From: Cyrtodaria siliqua
Taxonomy: Eukaryota; Mollusca; Bivalvia; Adapedonta; Hiatellidae
Direction of reading: 5' to 3'
Length of the DNA: 64,000 nucleotides
Assembly: GCA_037043455.1 (NCBI GenBank)
Contig: JAWPHD010005599.1
Span: forward strand, 1-64,000
Part shown: positions 34,131 to 45,738 of the stretch, piece after piece
How the letters are laid out: every line of letters begins with the position of its first letter
Numbering within the stretch: the stretch's first letter is position 1
Notes under the pieces: generated by a model
Told to the model about the DNA's origin: nothing
Databases searched by the model: none
What the model saw: the letters and a program-made list of their open reading frames with translations, nothing else
Program-made: the position numbers and the translations under genes

Positions 34131-34781
34131 CAGTTACCTCTCTTGCAAGTGACTATACGTGGACGCTTAAAGCTACAATATCCCTATCAATGCAGGTTCC
34201 TTTAACACATTGAGTGTATCACTTTTTTAAATTATATTTATCATATACTTCAGCAATGACTATGTTGAACTGCCAACTTAAGCTCACTAACTACGCTGTT
34301 TTTTGTAGGAGAAAAAATGATACTAACAGATCTAGTCAATTCTGATGTGACATTATTTTCCCCGAAACTTGATTTAAAATGAATGCCATTGAATTTGAAA
34401 TTGTCTAATCAAGGAAATGAATGGTCATAAGTGGTTATTTCATCTATAGATAATAATTCTACAGCCAATAATCTGGATCGAAAACCGAATGGAAGCAGCA
34501 AAAGAAACGCAGACGAGAAACCATACGCGGGAAAAATCGTTTACAATCGTAACTAATTGGTAATTTCCGTATCACTCCGGTAAAAGAGTCTAGGTATAAT
34601 AATAATAATACATGTAAAAATAATAATAATAATAATATGTATTCGTTAATATATGTCATTTACAATGCAATGCAAGCATACAATATTTGATAATTTTACA
34701 AAAAACATGTGTTTATCTAAGTTATTGCATAATACATTTAAATACCATGTGGTTTAAGCTAGCTTAGTTATGCGTATGATT
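34131..34781. other. AT-rich sequence with (AAT)n microsatellite
   Basis: Two AAT runs at about 34597-34636. Otherwise no feature. Confidence 0.5.
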
Positions 34782-35200
34782 CATGATGGAATTGAATTGA
34801 ATTGGTGTTTTAAGGCGCACCAACCCATTACAGGTTATATGGCACCTAACAGGCATGAACATGCCAGGCTCATCTTCCATGTACATCGAGATACAATATG
34901 GAAAATGGGCCTAGAACCTTCGCACCCTGAACTGCTGAGTTGCTGCAAATTCTATCGTAAAAACTCCATTTACGCTGGAGCCACGTTTATTGTTTTTCTG
35001 CCACTGCTCTTTTGATGTGAGCGAGATGGCACCTGAAACAATGCAGGGATCATGATGAAGACCTTTAATGAACATGAACAAAACATGATAAAATGAACAT
35101 GAATTTGGGGGGATTCTACCCCTCTGCCTACCCCTCCAAAGGGATCTGCAGTGGCCCTATTCTTTGCCCCGTGACCAAACGGGGCCCCCGGGAATCACAC
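34782..35200 (+). repeat. Dispersed repeat, copy 1
   Basis: Shares GGTTATATGGCACCTAACAG, GAACATGCCAGGCTCATC, GGAGCCACGTTTATTGTTTT and GAAACAATGCAGGGATCATG with 52690-52984 and 63228-63640. It continues into a C/G-rich 3' part also present at 63540-63630. Three locations in one window mark it as mobile; class not determined. Confidence 0.75.
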
Positions 35201-35398
35201 GGGGCTGATTTATGATGGAGAGGTTTAGAATTGTCGAAACCATATACAAGTTATTAAACTTTAATGAATAAAATTTTCAATTAACAAAAAATAAGTAAAC
35301 AATGACATAATGGGTATATTCACTGAATGATCCATTACGTTTTACAATGGGTCCATGATATTAAACCTGAAATGTCAAGAGTCAAGACTTTGGCAATT

Positions 35399-35580
35399 AA
35401 AGTTTTCCGGCCATGTTTTATTTCAGGAACATGTTTATGTTTATTTAAATCGAAATCAATACACAACAATAGATATGTTTTTCTCCGGGACTATCAAGAA
35501 ATGTTCATATGATGTTTAAGAGTTAAATTTGTAAATTGGTAATACTACAAAAAGGGTGGACTTTCACCTTTAAGTAATAA
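35399..35580. repeat. Diverged direct repeat, copy 2
   Basis: Partner of 33714-34130, carrying both end blocks but lacking the middle. Confidence 0.7.
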
Positions 35581-35879
35581 CGAGTTATATTGAAAGACTT
35601 TAGCTTAATACTCAAATTTTATAGAAAAAATATCACAGTTTCAAGTTTATCACAGGTTTATAGTGTATTAAGATCTCGTCATAGTATAGTAATATAATGT
35701 AATAATATACTGTACCAGCTGTGTCACCGGACTCACAAATAACTGAAGCAGTACCTTCAAAGACCAGTCACATGCCATTTTGGTTTCCTTTTCACATTAA
35801 AAAAGAGATCATTATCACAGATAGAATGATAGTATGATCAAAATTACTGAATCTAAAAGCATTAAAATAAACATTTAAG

Positions 35880-36640
35880 TTATAAAAGAGGATTTCTCAC
35901 CCAAATCCATCATTACTGCTTTTTTGAATTTCAGTTTATTATTAATATCTTTTATATTAGCAGGCAAGTTATTCCAATCCAAGATACCAATGTAGTAAAT
36001 TGTAGTAGAGCGAGCTAAAACTATTGACAACAGGTAAATGGAAATTTGACTGGCTATCTCTAGTGTTATATATATATGTGAATCAGAGATGTTAGCACAA
36101 TTTTCATGTAGATATGATGGACATATTATATTGTAAATGTTATAAACGTGATTAAAGGTAGCGCCGTGGGTTAATGGTTAGCATCGAGGTTTAGTAACCC
36201 AGGGATCGCGCGTTCAATCCCATCCAGGACCGAATTTGGGTTATTTATTATCGACATATTTCAAAAAAAGTATTTCCTACCTTACCAGTCCTTCGGACGA
36301 GACTTTAAACCGAGGTCTGCTCGCTAAAATGCATAGTGCAATACAGCGAGGATAAATAAACGCTTATACGCACGAACGTGATTAAATCCTAATGTTTAAC
36401 TCTATTTTCTATATTTAAAAAATCTAATTCTGAAAAATCAGATATAAAGAAGCTCTACAATCATAATTATTAATACATTTATGACTTTGTTTTCAGAAGT
36501 TTGCAATCTCTTCTTACAACTGTTTGGTAAGCCCATTATACCACGAAGAAGAAGAGGAATCAAACTGACAATGGATAAGAAAATTGCATAAGGTTTTCCT
36601 TAGGGAATTATTTAACAAACAATAGCAAATTATCTATACA
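35880..36640 (-). pseudogene. Relic of a LINE C-terminus, split by a SINE
   Basis: Minus-strand reading, with many stops and frameshifts, includes ARSTTIYYIGILDWNNLPA and NKLKFKKAVMMDLG. The WNxLP...FKxA ending is characteristic of CR1/L2/Jockey-type non-LTR elements. Far more decayed than the LINE at 36680-43160. Interrupted at 36157-36374. Confidence 0.5.
36145..36386 (+). mobile_element. SINE with perfect 12-bp target duplications
   Basis: 218-bp insert (36157-36374) flanked by AACGTGATTAAA at 36145-36156 and 36375-36386. It starts with a tRNA-like head (GGGTTAATGGTTAGCATC, A box; GCGTTCAATCC, B box) and continues to CCTTCGGACGAGACTTTAAA and AATACAGCGAGGATAAATAA. The intact duplication dates it as fairly recent relative to its host LINE relic. 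Confidence 0.85.
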
Positions 36641-37125
36641 AAAACTTGACTCTCTAACAATGTTGTTGACAATAGAGAAAAAGAAGATGAAGATAAATGT
36701 TTATTAAAGTGTCACAAATCATCATATGGCATACACAACGTTCATTACAACATATTAAAATATATATGATTTTGGGCCGATATCGGCCTATGAGACACTA
36801 ATTTATGCAAGTCAATGCATGTATATTAAAAATACAGCTAAAACATAAAACATAAAACATGTAAAACATGCATAACGAACAGTTAGCATTAGCTTAAGAC
36901 AATTCGACTATGTTTAATCAAGATGCAAGTTAAGATTCTTTCTATTTTTAAGGATTTGCAACTAACTGTTCGTTAAAACAGGTTCAATAAAAAGCCGATT
37001 GTGTGTTATTTTGGGTATTTTAAAATCTAGATGACACTCATTCTTAAGAAAAATCAAACATTATGTAGTTTAAAAATAGTTTACAATATAATAACTTAGA
37101 ATTTGCAAACATTAAAATAAAATAC

Positions 37126-37437
37126 TTAGATTAATATGGTACTTCTCCTTCTGTTCATTTTACATAGCGTTGAAGATATCTTAAATTGAAGTTTTTCATT
37201 TTTCATAAGAAAACCCAATTTTTCTGATGGCATAAAAGTATAAAATAAAGTGTCGATAAGCGAAGCCGCTTGGAAAAGTTCATACCGGATATCATCATAC
37301 AATGTACGATTTATTAAAAAATGAGTTTCGTCTGCCACTTCACCTAAGTTACAGTATTTACCAATTCTTTCGTTAAAAGGAGTTTTTGGACGGGTGAACC
37401 TTCCAGTTTCTACAGCTAAAGGTAAATTACAGATCAT
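37126..37437 (-). pseudogene. LINE ORF2 C-terminal fragment
   Basis: Contains ETHFLINRTLYDDIRYELF, the C-terminal (C)xHFxxxCxxYxxxRxxLF-type motif after RT in several LINE clades (the second cysteine is Arg here). Shifted by one frame from the preceding segment at about 37440. Confidence 0.7.
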
Positions 37438-37449
37438 TTATAAATGCTA

Positions 37450-39121
37450 ACATGCTCTTTTCCCATGATTTGCTTATATTCAATGACCATTTATGAATGA
37501 TTTTACACAATCTATTTTCTGGCATGCATTTTAATCTGCACCATAATCTTACAGTCTCTATCTTTTGTTTAACAATGCATGATTCCATTCCCATATCACC
37601 ACGGGTAGCTATATTTGATGAATATGTAATTGTACCTAAGAAATATCTACGTGCTTTATTTATGACTATTTCAACGTCTGTAAAATATCATTGACCCCAG
37701 ATTCCTGCGCAATAATACAGTACAGGTTCAACAAGTGTTTCAATCAACCTTTTATATACATCATATTTCATTCCACCTGCATTTAAGTATTTTGTATATA
37801 CTGCTCCAAGTGCGCGACTGGCTGATTTGATTTCTCTTACCGATTTAGAAACATCTAAAAATTCGTTAAACCAAAAACCAAGGTATTTGTAGCATTTTGA
37901 AATGTCTACAGATGTATCACCAAGCATGAACACAAAGGATGACAATTCTTTCGTTTTTGGCCTAAAATGCATGACTTTAGTTTTTTATTGGTTTACAGCC
38001 AGACGCCATTTATTGCACCAGTCGTTAAGTTTACTTAACATAAGTTGTAGCTCACCTTCTGTTTCAGCTATTAAAACAATATCATCTGCATACAACAATA
38101 TTGATATCGAAACACCGTCAACCATTACACCAAGGTTCATTTGGTTTATATCGTTAGCCAGATCATTGATATACAATGAAAATAATGTCGGGGATAAATT
38201 ACAGCCTTGATTAACGCCATTTTGGACAGGGAACCAGTCTGTTAGGAAAGCATTGACCTTAATGGCGCATGAAACAGAACTGTAAAGCGATTTTATAGCA
38301 GGCATTATTTTGCCATGAATACCTAAAGCATATAACTTATACCATAGGCAATCTCTTTGAACAGTGTCAAACGCTTTCCTGAAATCTACAAAGCATGCAA
38401 ATGTCTCCTTTCTTTGAAGTTTTCTATTTTTAATAATTGTGTACAGAGAATATATATGATCTTGACAGTTTCGGTCTTTTCTAAAACTATTCTGTCCCTC
38501 ACTCAAAAGGTCATTCGCATCTAACCATTTACATAATCTTTTATTCAGTATATGTGTATAAACTTTGCATGGATATATAGGGCAAATTAGGCCTTTCATC
38601 CAGTCATCAGGTACAATGCCTTTATCAAAGGAATGACTTACTATACTAAATAAAAGATCTATGCAAGTATCATTACGTAAAACATCTGCTGGGATATCAT
38701 CTATCCCGCATGCCTTCCGTAATTTTGTGCTATAAATAGATGACTTAACCTCTTCCCTACTCATTGGCATGTTAAGAGAATAACAGTCTAACTTAGGTAA
38801 TCCATGAGTTTCTGGATTTTCTACAACATCTAAAACATGTTTTATGTGTGCATCATCTAGAGTATCGCTAAGTTATTGGTTAAACAGTTGTTCATAGTCA
38901 TTTTTCCATCTATTTAGTACATCTTTTTTTTCAGTTTTAATTTCACCGTTTTGGTTAATGATCTCCATAGGAATCGCACTTTTGCGATCATTCGCCAAGC
39001 CAAGCTTTCCAATCTCCTTCCAAAAGTCACGTGGGTTATCTGGGTTTTTAAGTCGATCATGTAGCTTATTTTGTTCATTTATTTGGTAATTTCGCTTTAT
39101 AGTCCCCCTAAGACCATCCAA
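37450..39121 (-). pseudogene. LINE reverse transcriptase domain, with nonsense codons
   Basis: One frame from 39121 with in-frame TAA codons near 38873 and 37980 and TGA near 37690. RT motifs visible: GIDDIPADVL, QNSFRKDRNCQDHI, CFVDFRKAFDTV, NGVNQGCNLSPTLFSLYIND, LLYADDIVLIAE (catalytic YADD at 38081-38092) and YKYLGFW. Between ICPIY and KVYTHILNKRL the expected PxNYRxISL block of about 20-30 residues is missing in frame (near 38570), which alone would probably inactivate the enzyme. Confidence 0.85.
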
Positions 39122-39187
39122 AATCTGGCAGTCGTAGGCATTTCGTGTTAATAGTGATATCTCTTTTGAATCATGACAAGATATTGT

Positions 39188-40786
39188 GTACCTTCAATTT
39201 TAGAGGGGATGTCGCTCTCTCAAGGTCATAGGAAGGGTGCAATAAGGTCAAAGGTCACCAAGTGCATTTTGCAGTGCTAGCAGGCAGGAAATTGCCTAAT
39301 ACTGTATTATGCAGCTTAATGCAAACATATTTATGCAAGGAATATGTAAAGAATTGAGTTTATAATTATTCCTGAACAACCTTCACTGTTTTGCACCAAT
39401 GATTAATTAGGTCAAAGGTCAATAAGTGCAATTTGTTCACGTAAAACTTAGGTGGAAGGACCAAAACTGCCACGTTTCATAAGGAAAGTGCTTTGTGGTC
39501 TAACCATTGCATATCACACATATGCTCCTCTGTAGGACAAACATATCTATATTGTCATTCTGTAGTTACCGTCTCCGTGTTCGAGTGCTTAAGCTCGCCG
39601 GCCGACTTACAATCACTATATACTCTCACTGATAGAGGTTCGTTGGTTCGTTGGTGCAAGCCAACCTATGGCCAGACTTTATTTGAAACAATTTGGCACT
39701 TTTTTACAGCGGATAAAAGTCTAGTACTGATCTTTACCAGAAACATTCATTAGGTAACTGTACACCTGTAAATAACTCGAATACTGTTGAAATAGGCGTA
39801 AAATCAAATACAAACAAACGTGTTTCCTCATTAGTTGAATTAACGTTCTCCAAGCATCCTGTACTATATAACAAAACTAGAATAGTTCGAAAATGTTCGT
39901 GTACATGTGTATGTATACATGTTTTAGACAATCAAAACATTCCAAGGTTATAATGTAACAGTCAGTATTACATATCAGGTTGTAAATGCATGAAACATGT
40001 ATATTACGTATTGGTTTAGTAGAGCAATGTAGTTGAAAAACAGCATTGTGAAATACTAAAACTACAAAATAACTGGTAATCATAAATAGTATGCCAACTA
40101 ACTCAGTTTCCTATTACGCTTAAACAGCAACGTTTCATAACTAACTACCAGAGAACTGTCATTTAGCAATATATGAATGTTTATCTAGGGTTTGAACAAC
40201 CATATTACACAAGCTGGATAGAAGCATTTGGAACAGAGGGTTTCCTCATCCAGATTGGTGTCAAGATACAATCACTGACGCACCATCCTCCTGTATTTGT
40301 TGGGTCTTCAGGTTGGAAATCGACATCGGTAGCATTGATTTGGACAAAAACAAACATTTTCGCCCCAAAATTTAGGCATTTCCAAACATCATGCGGTTTG
40401 GAACTTTTTTCTGTTTCATCACTGGACCTTACCCTGCTCAAAAAGGTTACACTATTTCTTTTTTTAAGAAACTCTACATAATACGTCTCTGTTTGAATAA
40501 GCATAGTACACTACTCTAAAACTAGAAGAAAGTGTGCACTCAGTGACCTTTGACCCAATCTATTTATAGCCTATTCAAACAAAAATATATCTTAAATTAT
40601 AATGGTTTCGTTTGGTCACCATTACAAGTAATAATAGATATAATTTTGACTATAAACCACATTTAAAAATGTCATATGTATTACACGTCAAATAAAAGCT
40701 ATAAAAAAACGCACTTGGTGACCTTTGACCTCATTAAGACCTCATTAGGGCCCTGAGAGATCGACATCCCCTCTAGAATTTAGGTA
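39188..40786. mobile_element. 1.6-kb TIR transposon inserted between EN and RT
   Basis: Ends pair over about 40 bp with one gap: GTACCTTCAATTTTAGAGGG (left) and the complement of CCCTCTAGAATTTAGGTAC (right), sharing TAGAGGGGATGTCG. AGGTCAAAGGTCA-type motifs sit about 60 and 220-245 bp inside both ends (39248, 39411, 40541, 40719), as expected of subterminal transposase-binding repeats. TAGAG termini would suit hAT; a clean 8-bp duplication is not visible. A 99-codon minus frame (40504-40205) is unidentified. Confidence 0.6.
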
Positions 40787-40866
40787 CTTTGTATCTAGAA
40801 GCAATTTAGCATATAAGTTTGCTATTAACAAAAAATGCCTACGAAAGTGATTTTTAGATTCATATC

Positions 40867-42120
40867 TCAGGATATTTGGCCACCTATTAATTTACGAAGA
40901 AGTCTATTAAACGCATTTCTTCTGTTACAAAATAGTTCGCGAAATTGTTTCCTGCCATTAGTCTTACAATTCAGCCATTGTTTTTCAAGTTTACATACAT
41001 CGTTCCACAACTCTTGAAGTTCTAATGACCAATATGGTTTTGCCCTTGATTTATGCTTAGTATGCTTGTTATTAGTGTTGACACATGTTTGTTTAAGTTT
41101 TGAGTCCATTTCAGAAACAACTAGGTCGACAAAAGCCCGATATGCACCATTAATATCATTCAAATTATTAACATAATTTTCAATCTGATTAATGGTTTGA
41201 GAAATAATATTTATAGAGTTTTCATCATTTAGAAATGAAATTGGTATTTCATTTAACACATATTTGTTGCCACCATTTACGCTAGTGCCTTCTGAGGCGT
41301 TTATCGAATCAAATTGCAGTACGAAATTAATAAGTGAATGATCAGGCAATTTGGTATGACCCTGTAACTGAATTTCATTTACAATATCTGACATACTGTT
41401 AACCTTGAACTCAACACAGCTGGTAAGTCTTTCATATGGTAATATTACATAATCGACAACAGATTTACCACAAGCTGAAATATTTGTGAAGTTATTGGTT
41501 CCCACACGCCCATTTATCATACACAAATTGCAGTCAACAAGGAAGTCAATGAACTGATACCCATATGCGTTGATCTGTTCATCAATTACCTCACGTGGTT
41601 TAACTTGGTCAATACAATCAATGTAGTCACATTCATCTCCACATCTTGAATTGAAATCACCACATATGACAAGCTCTCCTTCATTTTGGTATTCATACAC
41701 TTGTTTCATTAGACTCGTGAGAAATTCATCAGAATCACCTGCTCGACTTGAATGAGCAGGCGGCAGATAACACACACACAAGTTTAAACAGCTTTTGAAG
41801 ATTTTGTGAATACATTTTACCCATAACACATCTTCTACTGATTTATCGACACTATAGGTAAAATTTTCCAAAAATGATGTTTTAACAAGCACACCAGCAT
41901 CTCCCGATCCACGTTTTGCCCTTTTATGGAGATTATGTCGATTATGACCAATCCAGGGGTACCCGTCTAACTGTATTACATCTTCATTTCGTAAAAATGT
42001 TTCGCATAGTGCTAATATATCATTATCAAAGTATTCGCTGACTAGTTTTCTAAAAGTCCGGTTTTCGAAATCAGAAAGGGACCAACCTCTGACGTTCCAT
42101 ACACCGGCCTTTATACCCCC
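40867..42120 (-). CDS. LINE apurinic-type endonuclease (copy A)
   Basis: Open for 417 codons from the end of ORF1 (TAG at 42121-42123) to TGA/TAA at 40867. Endonuclease motifs: VWNVRGWS (N-terminal), LCETFL (catalytic Glu), ICGDFNSRCGDE, SVVDYVILP, and LPDHSLI (catalytic Asp-His). The frame stops before RT because of the transposon insertion. It nicks target DNA to prime reverse transcription in active LINEs; here it is a relic with an intact-looking domain. Confidence 0.85.
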   Translation of the reverse strand, partial: GGIKAGVWNVRGWSLSDFENRTFRKLVSEYFDNDILALCETFLRNEDVIQLDGYPWIGHNRHNLHKRAKRGSGDAGVLVKTSFLENFTYSVDKSVEDVLWVKCIHKIFKSCLNLCVCYLPPAHSSRAGDSDEFLTSLMKQVYEYQNEGELVICGDFNSRCGDECDYIDCIDQVKPREVIDEQINAYGYQFIDFLVDCNLCMINGRVGTNNFTNISACGKSVVDYVILPYERLTSCVEFKVNSMSDIVNEIQLQGHTKLPDHSLINFVLQFDSINASEGTSVNGGNKYVLNEIPISFLNDENSINIISQTINQIENYVNNLNDINGAYRAFVDLVVSEMDSKLKQTCVNTNNKHTKHKSRAKPYWSLELQELWNDVCKLEKQWLNCKTNGRKQFRELFCNRRNAFNRLLRKLIGGQIS

Positions 42121-43063
42121 CTAGTGGTTTTGTCGATTTCCGTTGTTATTGGATTTCTTTAGCAGGCGACCATTGTTGGTCATGAAGTATTTGTCACTCT
42201 TGCCCAATTCTTTAAGGACTGTCATCATATTTGCATCGTTCACTCTCGCTTCTAGTGGTCTCGACTCTTCTATGTAAACTCTTGACCATGGCTGGGTTGG
42301 TCGAAGCCGCTTCTTGTTTTCAATAACTTTTTTCTTTTGTTCAAGAGTGTCAATGGTTGCTATAATAACCCCTGGTTTGTTGGCCCAGCCTTGTTTTCGT
42401 ATGCATTTGGTTATTTTCACATCTGTTAATTTTAGACCATCCCGTATAAGTTCATTCACTTTATTTTCTGTTATTTTTTAATCATTTGCCTCATTTTGGT
42501 GCAGTTTTAGATTTCGGATAATAATGTCATGGTCGAACGTTTGGTTTGTTTTTGCCATTTCCGAATAGCTTTTCTGAGTTTGCTGCAATTTGGTTTTTAT
42601 TCCGTCGAGGTTTATATTTTTTTTCAGATTTTTTTTAGCTTCTGTTAATTGTGTTTCAATTTTTGCTTGTATTGTTGTTGTTATTTTGGCTTCAATTTTG
42701 TTGGCAAGTCCATCTATTCTGTCATTAAATTCTGATCGGACGCTACCGATCTCTTGTTGAATAACTTCTAACATAGATGTGCGTAACCGTGCCTCTAAGC
42801 TTTCCATTCTGTTGTCAATTGTACTTGTTAACTCAGACTTAACATCGGTGAATTTTTGTTTTATCCATATCATCATATATGATATTTCTTCCGTCACTTT
42901 TGGTTGAGCTTTAATTTTTTTGTTGGAGTCTTCGTTATCGAGAGTGCTGACGTTTCTTTGTTTTATTTCCTTCCGCACTTTTATGAACGTGGGTTACTTT
43001 GGCAGAGGACATCACTGAATCCACATATTCCTCATCAGATGATAACGCTTTGCAGGAAGCCAT
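42121..43063 (-). pseudogene. LINE ORF1 (coiled coil plus RRM-like), copy A
   Basis: Starts MASCKALSSDEEYVDSVMSS at 43063, shifts frame near 42970, then reads a coiled coil (VTEEISYMMIWIKQ to AKITTTIQAKIETQLTEAKK) and an RRM-like part (DIIIRNLKLHQNEAND, then GVIIATIDTLEQKKKV). An in-frame TAA at 42478-42480 splits it. The same TAA is in copy B, so it predates the duplication. Confidence 0.75.
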
Positions 43064-43160
43064 TTTACCGTAACTAGGCGAACAACTCAACAGACCGTGA
43101 CCAAATACGCTGTATTGATCGCTTTGATATAATCTATATCTATTGTCCACCCGGTATATG

Positions 43161-43680
43161 TTCAGGTATACTCAGGTAAAATTATCTATCGTGGAACAGG
43201 TGAAACAGATTTCGTCAAATAACTCAATTGTTTTGTATGTTTCACAATTTTTACTTAGAACGAAATAAGATCATACATTTATCATCTACATTATCGTAAA
43301 AATATCCATAAAAATCAAAAAAATAACACTTTTATCACTGATTTGCTCGGAGCTCACCAAAACATCAATTTCACACCTTTGTGTCACGTGTGAATAGACG
43401 ATCCAGACAAATCATGATCTAAAAACACGCTAAGTTTTTTTTTTTTAAATATTTTTTATTTTTCTAAAGTATCCATTACATATACAAACAGAGCACATAC
43501 ATCTTATTTTACATATTGATAACAATTACATATATACTGCAAACAAGATGTAGTCATACTCATTAATCAGATCATGTTAAGTTAGTTAACTGAGGTTTCA
43601 GCTTTGATGGTATTCCCATTACAATGTACTTTAAAATCCTTTTTCTTTCGTAATTTACCTTTTGAGTCTGTCTCAAGTTC
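43161..43680. other. Flank of LINE, nothing recognised
   Basis: AT-rich sequence duplicated at 55674-56191. No feature identified. Confidence 0.5.
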
Positions 43681-43760
43681 GGTCTCAGCTCGTCGGTTAT
43701 TTAAACACCTCGGTGGGCTTTGCCCATCTCGGTGTTTAAATAAGCCAACTCGCTGAGACC
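43681..43760. other. 80-bp long hairpin (copy A)
   Basis: GGTCTCAGC ... GCTGAGACC outer stem, TTATTTAAACACC/GGTGTTTAAATAA middle stem, GTGGGC-TTT-GCCCAT inner stem. About 34 of 37 arm positions pair. Duplicate at 56192-56271, where the loop is TAT. Could be a tiny foldback element or a structured RNA. Confidence 0.7.
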
Positions 43761-44339
43761 AGAGTATCTTTTACTTGTACAAAAAGTGCGCAAGTGATCA
43801 CGGAGACCAGTAGGTATAGTACCTTGCTGGAAAACGTTGCCATGATGGCTTCATAAAATAGGATCTAGTAAAGTAGCAGAGATAGCTGAGATTCGTGTAA
43901 GTTCCTGAATGATCTGTATAAGATTAAAAACACTTAAATTGTTTTAATATTTCTTAAAAAGTGGTGATTTTTTCTCTTAATAACATATATGAAAAATACC
44001 ATTCAATGTCAGATCTAAAAGATGATAAACATTGTTCATAAAGACCAAAACTGTCACTCTGTTTTGGGGATCTGTAACACGTACAAAACAAAATAGGTTT
44101 AGTCCTAGGCAATATTATTTCGACCCAAACGGCCTTTTGTCATTTGTGGTAGCCTGGTGTAATGTGGTCAGTTACATGAAGACCTGTTTTGACCAGAGTT
44201 TTCCTTTTACAGGAATGATGTTAGTCAGTTCTTGGGGTGTGAGTGTAGAGGAAGGAACTGTTCTCTCTGTAGAGATAGCAGTCAGTTAGTGGGGTGTGAT
44301 GTAGAGGGAGGAACTGTTCTCTTTGAGGAGAGACGGCTA

Positions 44340-44744
44340 CCTACTGTGGCTGTTGGCTGTACTGTTGTAAAGAAATTGTCTGTGCACCTACAACCCGCGG
44401 TTGTTGACTGTACTGTTGTAAAGAAATTGTCCATGCACATACAACTCGCGGCTGTAGGCTATACTGTTGCAAATATTGTCCATGCACCTACAACCCGTGG
44501 CTGTAGGCTGTACTGTTGTAAAGATTGTCCATGCACCTACAACCAGCGGCTTTGATTGTACGGTTGTAAAGAAATTGTCCATGCACCGACAACCCCGCGC
44601 TGTTGACTGTATTGTTGTAAAGAAATTGTCTATGCACCTACAACCCGCGGCTGTAGGCTGTACTGTTGTAAAGAAATAGTCTATGCCCCTACAACCCGCG
44701 GCTGTAGGTTGTACTGTTGTAAAGAAATTGTCTATGCACCTACA
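44340..44744 (+). repeat. 51-bp minisatellite (copy A)
   Basis: Eight units of 48-51 bp with TACTGTTGTAAAGAAATTGT and ATGCACCTACAACCCGCGG. Each unit can fold CCTACA-acccgcggc-TGTAGG. Because 51 is divisible by three, long periodic open frames appear on both strands; these are not genes. A further unit follows the insertion, at 45741-45790. Confidence 0.9.
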
Positions 44745-45738
44745 GTTGCTGCCACGCGGATTAAGACTAATCTCACTCATCGCGGCGATTTTATCTCACC
44801 GCGGACACACTGATTTTGTCCCCGCGATCCGCGGACAGCCCGCTCATCGCGGGGATAATATATTTTTTCCACCGCGACACAATCACCGCGATTCGCGGTG
44901 ATCTGTTTTGATTCGCACACCGCTTTACCCGGTGTGAAATCGCAGGCCATCGCCGCGATTTATATTCAGTATCAATGTACAATTGTGCAGTCAATTTAAT
45001 GCATTATTATTCAATAATTATTAAAAACCCGAAGCAGAAGACAATTTTATTTTTGTTTTCGGAAAATTCAAATGCCCGGATAATGTATACTGGGCAACGA
45101 TAGTTATATGGCGGTTCCTATTACCGACTTCGCGGTGACTGAACATAAAATTCAAATCTTAATAAGTTATACTGGAAATTAGAATTATATTTTTTTAATT
45201 AATCGTTATTTTAACATATTTTACTATTCTGCTGTTGGTTATTAATACATCGATGGGTTCTTTAGTCAGAAATAATCCGAAAAATTGTAAAGAATTCCGG
45301 GTCATAAACCCGTTATTAGTGCCGCCTTGTTAATAGGTACACACATCGCAAAGGATTGTGGGTAGCCAATTTATGTCCGGTGAAGAGAAATGTGACTTTT
45401 GGAAAACAAAAACGAAAAACACACGTTATTAAATGCATTAAAAGTTTGAAATACCTATTGCTTCCAAAATTGTTCATTGTATTTATCATTTTTATTACAT
45501 TTTTCATTGATCCGTGCTCTAATTTCCCCCGCGTTCCCCCGCGAATCTATCACGGAGAATCGCGGTGATTTCTTTCTTTCGAGACTGGATTTTGCAATCG
45601 CGGCGATTTTTACAGTCGCGAGTCGCGGGGAATCCCCGCGATATTTCGGGTGACAATCCGCGGTAAGATCGCGGGGATTTGTGACTTTGATTGAAAAACG
45701 GCCGCGGGAATGCTGCGAAAAAGTCGTACTCCGCGTGG
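44745..45738. mobile_element. 1-kb insertion private to copy A
   Basis: Copy B (57240-57260) reads straight through where copy A has about 994 bp. CACCTACA flanks it at 44737-44744 and 45739-45746, an 8-bp duplication. Near the ends are inverted CCACGCGGA/TCCGCGTGG. The interior is studded with ATCGCGG/CCGCGAT motifs in both orientations, giving foldback potential. An 8-bp duplication suits hAT or Mutator; no coding. Confidence 0.7.

Larger units (their letters stand above)
36680..43160 (-). mobile_element. APE-type LINE, decayed and split
   Basis: Minus-strand order: ORF1 (43063-42121), endonuclease (42120-40867), a TIR transposon insertion (about 40786-39188), RT and C-terminus (39121-37126), and a 3' region ending near 36680 with AATAAA. 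It contains nonsense codons, frameshifts and an in-frame deletion in RT, so it is inactive. The 5' half is repeated at 53381-55576 through the segmental duplication. Clade not assigned. Confidence 0.85.

Noticed and set aside
40205..40504. 99-codon minus-strand frame inside the TIR transposon
   Set aside because: No recognisable domain, and it crosses the duplication breakpoint; only its first 12 codons or so recur in copy B.
42478..43150. ORF1 as an independent coiled-coil host gene
   Set aside because: It is followed at once by the LINE endonuclease, has an RRM-like continuation after an in-frame stop, and recurs with the LINE in copy B.
44232..44901. Open frames up to 130 codons on both strands with repeating VGCTVVKKLSMHLQPAA-like pattern
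   Set aside because: The 51-bp minisatellite period is a multiple of three, so any stop-free frame stays open; both strands are open and copy B has the same effect.
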